Of a stretch of DNA of 64,000 bases, positions 37,092-45,746 are shown piece after piece. The notes below the pieces were generated by a model. It was not told where the DNA came from. It searched no databases and saw only the letters and a list, made by a program, of their open reading frames with translations. This DNA is from Paenibacillus xylanexedens (GTDB lineage Bacteria; Bacillota; Bacilli; Paenibacillales; Paenibacillaceae): contig NZ_CP018620.1 of NCBI RefSeq assembly GCF_001908275.1, positions 5,766,001-5,830,000 of the forward strand, read 5' to 3'. The translations under genes and the position numbers were made by a program. Each line of letters starts with the position of its first letter. Position 1 is the first letter of the stretch.

Positions 37092-38276
37092 ATGAGAAAA
37101 GAAGACATGACGGCATTGCATAATTATGTGGATGAAGCCATTGACCGCGCTCTAAGCGAAAAAAGAATCGTAGGAACAGTTATACAGGTTGCATTAGGAG
37201 GGGAACTGGTATATAGCCGGGCTGCTGGTTTCGCAGACAGGGAGCAAAAACGTACCATGTCGGAAAACGCTCTGTTTCGACTTGCTTCCGTAACCAAACC
37301 TATTGTCTCGACAGCAGCTCTGGCATTAATCTCACAAGGAAAGCTGAGTCTGCATGATCCGGTGACACGCTGGCTTCCTGCATTCCGGCCCAAACTTGCC
37401 AATGGTCAGGACGCTTTAATATCAGTACATCAGTTGATGACGCACACCGCAGGCTTAACATACCGTTTCTTCCAAGAAGATCAGGGAACCTATGAGCTTG
37501 CAGGAGTATCGGACGGAATGGATTGGTCTGAAATTAGTCTGGAGGAGAATCTGCAGAGACTGGCCTCTGCTACTCTTTTGTATGAGCCAGGCAACATGTG
37601 GAGATATTCCATTGCGACAGATGTACTTGGTGCCGTTATCAAAAAGGTAACTGGGATGTCACTACGAGAAGCTGTTCAAACGCTGGTTACTCATCCACTC
37701 CACATGACCGACACTGACTTTGTTGCGGTGGATTTGGATCGATTAACAGCCGCATACGCTAACGGTTCTGAAGAACCGCGTCTCCTTCATCAGGAGTTGG
37801 AGCAGATTCCTTTTATTGAGGGTACTGCTGGCTTCCGACTGTCACCCAATCGTGCGAATCGTACTTCTGCTTACTTATCGGGCGGAGCGGGTATGGTTGG
37901 AAGTACCGGAGATTTTCTTACTTTACTTGAAGCCTTGCGACAAGGAGGACAGCCTCTCCTTACAGAAGCCGTTGCGGCTGAGATGTCTACCAATCAAATC
38001 GGTGATCTCGTGATGCCATACTGGCCAGGCAGAGGGTTTGGCCTTGGTTTTACCGTACTTAAAGATCCTGTCGCAGCCGGTACACCGGAATCCCCGGGTA
38101 CGTGGCGGATGGGTGGAACTTACGGTCATTCCTGGTTTGTTGATCCAAAAGAAGAACTTAGTGTTGCAGCATTCACCAACACGGCACTTGAAGGGATGTC
38201 GGGCCAGTATACCACCGATATCTGTGGTGCAATCTACGCAGGCATTCGTGAAGGCAAAGAGGCTGCAAGGATATAA
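37092..38276 (+). CDS. Serine hydrolase, beta-lactamase class C / esterase family
   Basis: 394 residues without signal peptide, so probably cytosolic. Nucleophile motif S66-x-x-K69 in LASVTKP, a Tyr motif in WRYSIATD (around residue 173), and GGTYGHSWF near the C terminus as the third motif. This is the class C beta-lactamase/DD-peptidase/EstB fold; absence of export argues for an esterase or D-amino-acid ester/amide hydrolase. GAGAGGAAG precedes the ATG. The next gene is a predicted D-serine/D-alanine/glycine-type permease, but it points the other way. Confidence 0.87.
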   Translation: MRKEDMTALHNYVDEAIDRALSEKRIVGTVIQVALGGELVYSRAAGFADREQKRTMSENALFRLASVTKPIVSTAALALISQGKLSLHDPVTRWLPAFRPKLANGQDALISVHQLMTHTAGLTYRFFQEDQGTYELAGVSDGMDWSEISLEENLQRLASATLLYEPGNMWRYSIATDVLGAVIKKVTGMSLREAVQTLVTHPLHMTDTDFVAVDLDRLTAAYANGSEEPRLLHQELEQIPFIEGTAGFRLSPNRANRTSAYLSGGAGMVGSTGDFLTLLEALRQGGQPLLTEAVAAEMSTNQIGDLVMPYWPGRGFGLGFTVLKDPVAAGTPESPGTWRMGGTYGHSWFVDPKEELSVAAFTNTALEGMSGQYTTDICGAIYAGIREGKEAARI

Positions 38277-38286
38277 ATACGAATAA

Positions 38287-38312
38287 CCGCCCAAGATCAT
38301 TGGGCGGCTTTA
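38287..38312 (+). terminator. Terminator after the serine hydrolase
   Basis: CCGCCCAA-gatca-TTGGGCGG followed by CTTTATTT. Confidence 0.75.
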
Positions 38313-38331
38313 TTTGGCAACGATGGTAAGA

Positions 38332-39693
38332 CTACTGTCTGTTATTACTCAAATTTTTCTTTTTGAGAAGGTAGATCCCCGCAACAAGAATAAACCACAC
38401 TGGCGTGACAAACAGTGCCACACGCGTATCTTCGGCCAATGCCAATACCACCAGCACAAATGCCAGAAAAGCCAAAATTAAATAGTTCGAAAACGGATAT
38501 AGTGGAAGTTTGAAGCGGCTGCGACTCGCCAGTTCCGGCTGAGTACGGCGGTATTTCAAATGACAGATCACCATGATGCCCCATACAAAGATGAAACACA
38601 CGGTCGACACGCTCGTGATCAGCGTAAATACGCCCTCTGGCATGATATAGTTCAGCACAATCGCGATCAGAATAACAATCGTGGAGAAAAACAGCGCGTT
38701 GGAAGGAACCTTCCTGTTATTCAGTCGTGCAAACGACTCGGGTGCGTTGTGATCCTTTGCCATGGAGAACACCATACGGCTTGTACTGAAAATGGCACTG
38801 TTACACGCTGACGCTGCGGACGTCAGTACCACGAAGTTCACAATGCCTGCAGCAGCCGCAATACCCACAGCGGCAAACACTTGTACAAACGGACTTTCAG
38901 TAGGCACAATGGCGTTCCACGGGTAAATACTCATAATAATCAGCAGTGCGCCAACATAGAAGAGCAGTATCCGGATCGGAATCTGGTTAATTGCTCTTGG
39001 AATAACCTTCTCCGGGTTCTCCGTTTCCCCTGCTGTGAGTCCCACCAGTTCCATGCCTACAAAGGCGAACACCACCATCTGGAACGATATGATGAATCCA
39101 TGCAGTCCATTCGGGAACCATCCCCCATGACTCCACAGATTGGTGAAGCTTGCTGGACCCTGATCCGTAGTAAAACCTTTGAATATCATATATAAACCAA
39201 CAATAATGAGTGCCAGAATAGCCACGACTTTAATCAGTGCAAACCAGAATTCCATTTCCCCAAACAACTTGACCGTTGCCAAGTTCATGATTAGCAAAAG
39301 GACTAACGCAATTAACCCTGGCATCCATTGAGGTACATTTGGAAACCAAAACTGTGTATACAATCCAACGGCCGTAATATCAGCCATGGCAATGGAGATC
39401 CAGCAGAACCAATAGGTCCAGCCTGTAATAAATGCCGCCATATTGCCCAGGTAATCACGCACAAAATCGACAAAGGAATGATACTGCAAGTTGCTTAACA
39501 GCAGCTCCCCCAATGCACGCATGATCAGGAACAACACAACACCCGTAATAATGTAGGCCAGCAAGATGGACGGCCCTGTCAGTTGGATCGTTTTGCCTGC
39601 TCCAAGAAACAGACCTGTACCGATCGCACCTCCGATCGCCATCAACTGCACATGCCTGTTCTTTAATCCCCTTGTTAACGTTTCTTGCTGCAT
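38332..39693 (-). CDS. Amino-acid permease (APC superfamily, CycA/GabP-like)
   Basis: 453 residues from ATG 39693, with 12 predicted helices. Helix 1 carries MAIGGAIGTGLFLGAG, the substrate-binding unwound segment of amino-acid permeases; VGMELVGLTAGETENPEKV follows helix 6. This is the proton-coupled CycA/AnsP/GabP branch; substrate (glycine, D-Ala, D-Ser, GABA or aromatic) cannot be fixed. Monocistronic. Confidence 0.92.
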   Translation of the reverse strand: MQQETLTRGLKNRHVQLMAIGGAIGTGLFLGAGKTIQLTGPSILLAYIITGVVLFLIMRALGELLLSNLQYHSFVDFVRDYLGNMAAFITGWTYWFCWISIAMADITAVGLYTQFWFPNVPQWMPGLIALVLLLIMNLATVKLFGEMEFWFALIKVVAILALIIVGLYMIFKGFTTDQGPASFTNLWSHGGWFPNGLHGFIISFQMVVFAFVGMELVGLTAGETENPEKVIPRAINQIPIRILLFYVGALLIIMSIYPWNAIVPTESPFVQVFAAVGIAAAAGIVNFVVLTSAASACNSAIFSTSRMVFSMAKDHNAPESFARLNNRKVPSNALFFSTIVILIAIVLNYIMPEGVFTLITSVSTVCFIFVWGIMVICHLKYRRTQPELASRSRFKLPLYPFSNYLILAFLAFVLVVLALAEDTRVALFVTPVWFILVAGIYLLKKKNLSNNRQ

Positions 39694-39951
39694 GATCAAC
39701 CACCACTCTCTTTCTGCAAATGCTCTCTACGATGCAAAATATTATTACTCATCATATAATAATCTGCCCAGAATACATATCCCTACCTTATATATTTTTT
39801 TGCACAGCAAAGAGGCCACCTTTGTAAGAGGTGACCTATTGATACGCTCGTATTTCATGCCCTTGGCTTTTATAATCTTGAGTTGCATTAGATCCATACT
39901 ATCATCAGCCTATGTACATTCCTTTGTTATCCTCATGCCATGTCATGCTGA

Positions 39952-40197
39952 TTATACATATCTATAGAAGTATATTAAAATATAAGCCAAGCATAGAGCG
40001 GCAACGACTAAAAAGGTAATCGCTAATGAACGTTCGGTTCGCCAAATTCGAATAGCATTAGCAACACTAATCATCAATAACGCAATAAAGTTAATAACAC
40101 TCGAATACGATTGAAACGAGTTGAAAACGATCATCATAAATCCTACGATCCAGATTAACAAAAACCACAGTGGAGTTTTCCGAAAAAGCTGCTTCAT
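39952..40197 (-). CDS. Small membrane protein, unknown function
   Basis: 81 residues with two or three hydrophobic helices (about 10-28, 34-50, 58-78). AAGGAG lies 9 bases before the ATG, supporting translation. Not recognised; no linked gene suggests a job. Confidence 0.65.
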   Translation of the reverse strand: MKQLFRKTPLWFLLIWIVGFMMIVFNSFQSYSSVINFIALLMISVANAIRIWRTERSLAITFLVVAALCLAYILIYFYRYV

Positions 40198-40329
40198 TAT
40201 GATTTACTCCTTAAATATTAAATTAGTCTGTGTACAAGATATTCTTCAACAGGGATTAAAATTCCTTTATTTAGGTTATAATTCCAAATAATCAATACTA
40301 TTTAGATCCAATTTAAGTATCTTCACAGT

Positions 40330-40357
40330 AAAAAGGGCTCCCGATAAAGGCGCCCTC
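40330..40357 (-). terminator. Terminator downstream of sigK and the sigK fragment
   Basis: Minus-strand AGGGCGCC ... GGAGCCCT hairpin followed by TTTTTA. Confidence 0.65.
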
Positions 40358-40397
40358 TGGTCTGTTAATCTATTCCTTTTTCTTTTCCAATCTGTTT

Positions 40398-40512
40398 TGA
40401 GGATATCAATTAGTGTAATTTCATTGCCCTCTTTGTCCGTGCCATTTTCAGAGAGCGCAGTGTATCAAATTTTCGATCTTAATGCATCTCCCTACAAATG
40501 CGGAAGGTTCAG
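40398..40512 (-). pseudogene. Degenerate fragment of a second sigK copy
   Basis: Minus-strand translation of 40442-40399 gives [14 protein letters not shown], identical to residues encoded near 40850-40800 in intact sigK. Upstream, 40510-40450 gives AFVGRCIKIENLIHCAL, which aligns to [19 protein letters not shown] of SigK. The 15 residues between these blocks in SigK are missing, and stop codons and frame changes are present. It sits directly downstream of intact sigK and ahead of a terminator, so it looks like a decayed partial tandem duplicate. Confidence 0.8.
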
Positions 40513-40554
40513 AAAGCACCATCTTTTTAACGAAAAGCGCTATCTATCCAACAA

Positions 40555-41253
40555 CTACTTTTGCTTATAAAACTCGTGGTACAGCTTCATTAACGCTCGC
40601 TTCTCAATCCGTGATACATAAGAACGTGAGATGCCCAGTTCCTTCGCAATTTCGCGTTGAGTTCGTTCCTCCCCGCCTGCTTCCAGGCCAAATCGACCGA
40701 TTACAACTTCCTTCTCCCGGTCATCCAGGATATCTAGATTGCGATAAATTTTGCTTTTTTCAATCTTGAGCTGTACCCGATCTACAACATCATCAGCTTC
40801 TGTGCCAAGGATGTCGATTAATGTAATTTCATTGCCTTCTTTGTCCGTACCGATAGGGTCGTGCAGGGATACGTCTTTGCGTGTTTTCTTCAGGGAACGC
40901 AGATGCATAAGTATCTCGTTTTCAATACATCTCGCCGCAAATGTGGCAAGCTTCGTGCCTTTGCCTTGTTGAAAACTTTCGATCGCTTTGATCAAACCAA
41001 TGGTTCCGATGGAAATCAGGTCTTCCTGATCTTCACCCGTATTGTCGAACTTCTTGACGATATGCGCGACGAGGCGCAGATTGTGTTCAATGAGCAGATT
41101 GCGAGAGTGGGCATTGCCTTCAGCCATAAGGCGCAAATGTTTGGCTTCATCACCCTCAGCCAGTGGCTGGGGGAACGCATTATTTTTGACATACGAGACG
41201 AGTAACGTTAACTCTTTAATGAATAGAGCAATTGCGGTAAACAATCCGGGCAC
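40555..41253 (-). CDS. sigK: RNA polymerase sporulation sigma factor SigK (pro-form)
   Basis: 232 residues from GTG 41253, selected by AGGAGGTG 8 bases upstream. The N-terminal [16 protein letters not shown] is the hydrophobic pro-sequence cleaved by SpoIVFB in the mother cell, followed by the conserved [12 protein letters not shown]. Region 2 has [13 protein letters not shown] and [17 protein letters not shown], and region 4 has [26 protein letters not shown]. It directs late mother-cell (coat) gene transcription during sporulation. Unlike B. subtilis, the gene is continuous, with no skin element. A damaged partial copy follows at 40398-40512. Confidence 0.95.
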   Translation of the reverse strand: MPGLFTAIALFIKELTLLVSYVKNNAFPQPLAEGDEAKHLRLMAEGNAHSRNLLIEHNLRLVAHIVKKFDNTGEDQEDLISIGTIGLIKAIESFQQGKGTKLATFAARCIENEILMHLRSLKKTRKDVSLHDPIGTDKEGNEITLIDILGTEADDVVDRVQLKIEKSKIYRNLDILDDREKEVVIGRFGLEAGGEERTQREIAKELGISRSYVSRIEKRALMKLYHEFYKQK

Positions 41254-41589
41254 AGATGACACCTCCTGCAGTTTTACAACGATCTGGCCTGAGCACATGT
41301 GGGAACAGGGTCGATCTATTGTATGTAGGCAGAGGCCCAGAAGTGCATGTACGGGGAAATAGGTACGGGCTATAAAGCTTTAAAAAATATTATTTTATGT
41401 AAATGGAGTGTGTAGCATATCCACTCCATTGTTTTCAATTCCCTCTCAATCCTATCGGAATCAACCTTGTATGGTTCTGCTCCTGCTTTGCGTAGTTTTG
41501 TAATTACAGTTTGTTGAAAGATGAATACGTCCCAAAGTTTAGTTTCATCATTTGAAGTAAATACTGTTTCTCTTTCTCTGCTGTGTAAG
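41254..41589. other. Gene-poor AT-rich spacer
   Basis: 336 bases between the zinc-ribbon gene and the sigK start. No supported reading frame or hairpin; should hold the sigK promoter (expected sigma-E type) but I could not define it. Confidence 0.4.
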
Positions 41590-41733
41590 TCAGTTTACAT
41601 CTCTCCCTTGCTTATCCTTAAAATATTCTTCTCCAGAAATCTCTTTCGTTGTTACTTTTCTGCATCTCGAACATCTACTTAAAATTTCTGACTCATAAAT
41701 TCCTCCATCACATTTAATGCATTTGTCATTCAA
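41590..41733 (-). CDS. Tiny zinc-ribbon protein (47 aa, TTG start)
   Basis: TTG at 41733 is preceded by AAAGGTGA, and the frame ends at TGA 41590. The peptide contains CIKC and CSRC, two CxxC knuckles 18 residues apart, as in zinc-ribbon miniproteins. The rest is charged, with a lysine- and glutamate-rich tail. It lies 32 bases after the coiled-coil gene on the same strand, so the two may be co-expressed. Function unknown; coding status rests on the ribosome site and the paired CxxC motifs. Confidence 0.55.
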   Translation of the reverse strand: MNDKCIKCDGGIYESEILSRCSRCRKVTTKEISGEEYFKDKQGRDVN

Positions 41734-41765
41734 TATCTAAATCACCTTTCCCAAGAAAGTTAAAT

Positions 41766-41948
41766 TTACCAGTCTTGATCTTTATATTCCTCTAAAATTT
41801 CGATTACATAATTCAAGTCATAAATCTGATGCTTTACCTTTGTGATAGTTCTAGCAACTGAACTGTCTTCGGTATCCTCTAGTTGCTTCACTTCTGCTCT
41901 CTTTTTTCTCAATTCAGCCTTCATTACATAATATTGCAAATGCACCAT
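41766..41948 (-). CDS. Small coiled-coil protein, unknown function
   Basis: 60 residues, rich in Lys/Glu/Arg with heptad-like leucines and valines (KAELRKKRAEVKQLED), predicted as a helical hairpin. ATG at 41948 has GAGG about 13 bases upstream; ATG at 41924 is an alternative. Not recognised. Neighbour of the zinc-ribbon miniprotein. Confidence 0.5.
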   Translation of the reverse strand: MVHLQYYVMKAELRKKRAEVKQLEDTEDSSVARTITKVKHQIYDLNYVIEILEEYKDQDW

Positions 41949-42078
41949 TCATAATATCTGCCTCTTTCATTATTTTAGCTATACCCTTCTACATTCATCA
42001 CATTTACTTTTCCGTTCATGTCTTCATTCTGAAAATATATAAAATCGGTGCTCATTGCCCTTGAGGCATTTTTGAAAA

Positions 42079-42207
42079 CTATTGCTCAATCTTCTCTTTG
42101 TCTGCGATATGAACCATTTTTACTCTGAGCTCTTCTACTACTTCCTCGAAAATTGAGCAATTACGCAGAATGCTTCCATTTTTTAAACTAATATCTATAT
42201 TAAATAC
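42079..42207 (-). pseudogene. Possible remnant of a small gene lacking a normal start codon
   Basis: A stop-free stretch of 42 codons ends at TAG 42079 and reads like real protein (ISLKNGSILRNCSIFEEVV, then ELRVKMVHIADKEKIEQ). AAGGAGAGG lies at its 5' end, but the first codons are ATA and GTA rather than ATG, GTG or TTG. Either the start has mutated or this is chance. The rest of the 41949-42358 spacer shows nothing else. Confidence 0.35.
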
Positions 42208-42358
42208 TATCCCTCTCCTTCCCCTCTAAAGATACAAAACGACATAATCCCTTAGATTATGCAAGAAATTCAATTTTAAAATGAGCCCTAATCCTCAAGA
42301 GGAACATTCCATAATATGTTAATTTTAAATTATACCAAATTTAAGGAGGAATTAAATT

Positions 42359-42667
42359 ATGAAATTCAAATCTTTGACAATATGTGCTCTGTTAGGGGTA
42401 TCTATGTTACTTGGAAGTGTGAGTGCTAGTGCTGCACCTGTTGATACAAACTCTGTATCTCCATTTGCTGACGAAAGTTTAGTCTTGCGCGTCGGTGAAA
42501 TCTATAATTTTAGCGGCACAATCTCCATGGTTGATAATATACAGAATGTGATAGCTGTGACATACCCAACGACTATTAGAGGAATCAAGCCGGGACAAGC
42601 CAAACTTAGAGTATACAGTAATGGAGTATATACATATTATGTTATCCTCGTTAAAAGCAGCATTTGA
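42359..42667 (+). CDS. Small secreted protein, Ig-like/pilus-pattern beta protein
   Basis: 102 residues. A strong AAGGAGG precedes the ATG, and a Sec signal peptide (FKSLTICALLGVSMLLG, cleavage near ASA-APV) gives a mature protein of about 75 residues. The end, TTIRGIKPGQAKLRVYSNG, resembles the last strands of BIG2-like bacterial Ig domains, as in truncated surface-domain proteins. Not otherwise recognised. Codon use is AT-rich like its small neighbours. Confidence 0.72.
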   Translation: MKFKSLTICALLGVSMLLGSVSASAAPVDTNSVSPFADESLVLRVGEIYNFSGTISMVDNIQNVIAVTYPTTIRGIKPGQAKLRVYSNGVYTYYVILVKSSI

Positions 42668-42818
42668 ATAAATTTCTGATCCCATAATTGTCATCACATA
42701 ATATCACTAGGGCACTGCGCTATTCTCTTGCGTAGTGTTTTAGTGTTTCTTTGCATTCTTCACACTCTTCTTGTTTTCGGTTCACTCTCCTTTTTTCAAA
42801 GAAAGATCGATTTCATCT

Positions 42819-43010
42819 AATCCTGGTCATATATGTATTCGAGTTCAAATTCCAAACCTAATGCCTCTAATAAATTCCTTACAACATCCATGCAACATCT
42901 GTATATGTACCAACCAACTTTTCCTTAACAATTAACTCTGTTCCCCATTCACCACAACAACCATCTGAGCAGCTATAGTAATACTATCGGACTACAATTT
43001 TGTTCAACCG
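42819..43010 (-). pseudogene. Frameshifted small Cys-rich gene remnant
   Basis: One frame gives YYSCSDGCCGEWGTELIVK and ends after VAWML at a stop near 42890; an overlapping frame continues with MDVVRNLLEALGLEFELEYI and stops at 42819. Together they look like one small protein split by a single-base frameshift. The expected N-terminal part (about 43010-42975) also has stops. No intact copy is in the window. Confidence 0.5.
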
Positions 43011-43032
43011 ATCAGCTTCTTTCTGTACTTAT

Positions 43033-43215
43033 CTAATGGAGTCCCCATATGTACTTTCCCCACTGAGGTTCAAGTAAAGAAAACGCCTCTTCGCTCACCA
43101 TACATTCTGTAAAGTCACCATCTTCGTAGTTGTACTGTACCAACTTAATTCCAAATTGCCCAAGTTCATCTCTATCCTCTACATCAGCGCATATCCAACC
43201 TTTTAATATTGCCAT
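43033..43215 (-). CDS. Small hypothetical protein (60 aa)
   Basis: 60 residues, acidic, with several Trp (GWICADVEDRDELG, PQWGKYIWG). AAAGGAG sits very close to the ATG, which lowers confidence in the start. Not recognised; belongs to the row of minus-strand miniature genes between 41.6 and 44.2 kb. Confidence 0.5.
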   Translation of the reverse strand: MAILKGWICADVEDRDELGQFGIKLVQYNYEDGDFTECMVSEEAFSLLEPQWGKYIWGLH

Positions 43216-43351
43216 TCTCCTTTCTTAATGAATTATCAAATTTATTAAGATGTGATAAAAGGAATTTATTCCATTAAAGATGTAAACGTGCTAACATAAT
43301 GAAGCGCTACTTTTTAACTACGAATCAGTACATAAGACTCAGGAGGTTGCC

Positions 43352-43705
43352 ATGGGAACCGTATCACAACAGAAAGCGAAAAAGGAAATCAAGAAAGTAG
43401 ACAGACTTGGCAGAGCAGTAGTATCCTTTATATTTAGTTTTATTGGATTAGCCTCCCTAGCTTTATTCCATATGGCAATGGAAGCCAATAATGCGAGCTA
43501 CAATACAAATGGAACCGGAATAATGATCACAATGGCATTGGTTTTATTAATTAACGCAACTAGTTTTTTTCTTGGCATGAGTGCTAGACGCTCAACATCG
43601 GGAAGAGGGTTGGCTATTGCGGCAATTACTATAAGCGCAATCCCATTGGTTCTTATGCTTCTATTAATAATAGGTACAATACTTACGATGTTTTTAATGA
43701 ACTAA
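43352..43705 (+). CDS. Small membrane protein, DUF4190-like
   Basis: 117 residues with three predicted helices (about 24-45, 58-77, 87-113). A Lys-rich cytosolic N-terminus and a GMSARRSTSGRGLAIAAI loop resemble DUF4190-type proteins. AGGAGG is 7 bases before the ATG. A terminator starts at its stop codon. Function unknown. Confidence 0.72.
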   Translation: MGTVSQQKAKKEIKKVDRLGRAVVSFIFSFIGLASLALFHMAMEANNASYNTNGTGIMITMALVLLINATSFFLGMSARRSTSGRGLAIAAITISAIPLVLMLLLIIGTILTMFLMN

Positions 43706-43727
43706 GCCCTCACTGGGCTTTTTTTTA
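43704..43727 (+). terminator. Terminator after the DUF4190-like gene
   Basis: AAGCCC-tcact-GGGCTT followed by a run of T. Confidence 0.83.
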
Positions 43728-44000
43728 TTTCATCAGTGCTATTGTCAAGTGGATAGATCCCAGTACACCATTATAAGTGGTGTTAGATTCCTTAAGTCAC
43801 ATCTGATTATACTTCTTTTGGGAGTATACTTTTATCTACTCTTTTGGTTACATAAATAAGACTTGTTGTTTTCGCGAATAAATTTATTTTTCATCTCTAT
43901 CCTTCTTCAATCTAAATGTCTATTTTCAAGAAAACTTAAAAAAACGACACCCTAGGGCCATCTCACACTAAATAAATTTTCATAAGATCTTGCGAAGATT
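43728..44000. other. Short non-coding spacer
   Basis: 273 bases. ACACCA/TGGTGT arms near 43768-43786 form a weak hairpin; otherwise no gene or site is supported. Confidence 0.4.
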
Positions 44001-44183
44001 TCACAGACTCACGGAAACAATGGAGCCCACCCGCTGAAGCAGGAGAAATTCTTTTTCCACACTTTCGATAAAATACTTCTTTTCACCAAATAGGACAACA
44101 TCATTCTGGGCTAACGAAACATCGCTTTTAAAATAGATCACATTGTCCGTTTCACGGAACGCACCTTTGTAATAAAACATCAT
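44001..44183 (-). CDS. Small hypothetical protein (60 aa)
   Basis: 60 residues from ATG 44183, chosen for AAGGAGAGG 7 bases upstream; the frame extends to 44300 without a better site. Predicted small beta-rich protein (FYYKGAFRETDNVIYFKSD). Not recognised. Confidence 0.5.
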   Translation of the reverse strand: MMFYYKGAFRETDNVIYFKSDVSLAQNDVVLFGEKKYFIESVEKEFLLLQRVGSIVSVSL

Positions 44184-44302
44184 ATTCCTCTCCTTCATAA
44201 AACTACCTATGTAATAAATTAAACCATTACTTATACTCTCATTAACCCCATCCCCAAAATTAAAAATACCCATATGCTCCTTTCCGATGACTTGATTCAC
44301 AA

Positions 44303-44337
44303 CAAAAACCCCAGCTCTGTACGAAACAGAACTGAGG
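44303..44337 (-). terminator. Terminator of the secreted esterase gene
   Basis: Minus-strand CCTCAGTTCTGT / ACAGAGCTGGGG with GT pairings, followed by TTTTTGTTG. Confidence 0.75.
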
Positions 44338-44398
44338 CTGCGGCATATCCAATATGAATCCCATTAAATATCTGAGAATCCCTAGGAATACCGGTTAA

Positions 44399-45346
44399 TC
44401 ACTTGAAGATTCGTTGTGAGAACTGATACAGGCCGCTGTTCCAGACAGATGGTTCGTGTCCACCTACATCCAGATAAAAGGTATGCGGAATGTTCATGCT
44501 GCTCAAGCCGTTTTTGAAATTCTGGCTGACCCATAACAGACCATCACTCGATCCACAGGAGATCCAGAGCAATTTGAGTTGGCTAGCGACTTGTCCCGGG
44601 TTGGAAACCAGCTGCGATACAGATTGCGTATTCGGTGCAGCCGAGAAGGCCCCTACCCAAGCGAAGGTATTCAGATTTTTCAATCCGAAGTTAAGCGACT
44701 GCCCACCACCCATGGACAGTCCGGCTAGCGCACGACTATTCTTGTCTTTGTACACCGGATAATTGGCCTCGATATGAGGAATCAGATCCTTGATCAGGTC
44801 TTGCTCAAACCGTTCAAACGCAGCTACTTTGTCCGGAGCAAAAATGTCACCGACTGGACGATCGTCCTTCATGGCACGGCCATTTGGCATAACAACGATC
44901 ATCTGGGACAGCTTACCTTCAGAATACAGGTTGTCCAGAATGTTCTTTGGTTTCATTGCATTAACCCACTCATACTCATCTCCGCCGATGCCGTGCAGGA
45001 GATACAGGACGTTATACTTTTTATTCGGAGAATATCCTGGCGGTGTATACACCGTCGCTTTCCGTGTATTGCCTACCGTTGTGGAGTAATAGGATATCAG
45101 ATTGGTATTTCCGTGCGGAATATTGTTTCGATAGCCATCAAAACCCGGTGGTGCCGGCACTACCGGAGTATTAGCAAGAGCATTTTGCCCGGTATTATCC
45201 ATGGTGCCGGTCGCTCCCTGATCTACAACCGCCTGAATGGGGGTTGGAGCCGCAGTTTCCTGCATATCGGCTGCAGACGCCATCGTTGGTACAAGGAGTG
45301 CTGCTGTGATGGAGAGACTCAGAATTTTGGACAGACGTTTTTTCAT
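44399..45346 (-). CDS. Secreted esterase, esterase D/feruloyl-esterase-like (XynZ N-domain type)
   Basis: 315 residues from ATG 45346 (AAAGGAG upstream; the TTG at 45355 overlaps the spacer). A Sec signal peptide ends near ASA-ADM. The alpha/beta-hydrolase core has LLHGIGGDEYEW (oxyanion region), nucleophile GLSMGGGQ, acid in SCGSSDG and catalytic His in VGGHEPSVW. This is the PF00756 family of feruloyl and acetyl esterases that strip side groups from plant xylan. Extracellular; suits a soil or rhizosphere organism. Confidence 0.9.
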   Translation of the reverse strand: MKKRLSKILSLSITAALLVPTMASAADMQETAAPTPIQAVVDQGATGTMDNTGQNALANTPVVPAPPGFDGYRNNIPHGNTNLISYYSTTVGNTRKATVYTPPGYSPNKKYNVLYLLHGIGGDEYEWVNAMKPKNILDNLYSEGKLSQMIVVMPNGRAMKDDRPVGDIFAPDKVAAFERFEQDLIKDLIPHIEANYPVYKDKNSRALAGLSMGGGQSLNFGLKNLNTFAWVGAFSAAPNTQSVSQLVSNPGQVASQLKLLWISCGSSDGLLWVSQNFKNGLSSMNIPHTFYLDVGGHEPSVWNSGLYQFSQRIFK

Positions 45347-45691
45347 TAATATCAATCTCCTTTGGAATATGATTTTAAACCGTGTACGAACCTCATAACA
45401 GGTCTTTCAGATACACATAAACCCCAATTGAAAGCCCTTACATTTCAAAACGAAGTTCCTCCTTTCCACGCATGAATACGGACCGCTATCCTTCACCTTT
45501 CCCAATACGGAAGTAAACATCCGCGATCCATAATTTACAATCAATTCCAATTACATCTTTATTATATCACCTTACAAGACCTGTACATCATCAAAAAACT
45601 TAAATAACTATATCTTATAGTTTGAAAAGTATACTTCTTCACACCACCAGACCGTCTATTCGCTCCCCTGCTCCGGATCTCATCATGATAT
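45347..45691. other. Intergenic region, AT-rich
   Basis: About 345 bases upstream of the esterase. No trustworthy gene; a short frame at 45562-45750 overlaps the MFS terminator and is not believed. Should contain the esterase promoter, not resolved. Confidence 0.4.
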
Positions 45692-45732
45692 AAAAAAGCC
45701 TCAATTCTCCGTTTCAATGGAAGAATTGAGGC
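45692..45732 (-). terminator. Terminator of the MFS transporter gene
   Basis: GCCTCAATTCT / AGAATTGAGGC arms with six T on the minus strand. Confidence 0.8.
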
Positions 45733-45746
45733 AAACGATTTCATTT

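Noticed and set aside
40198..41300. Skin-like element inside sigK
   Set aside because: sigK is continuous and no recombinase gene is nearby; only a damaged fragment lies downstream.
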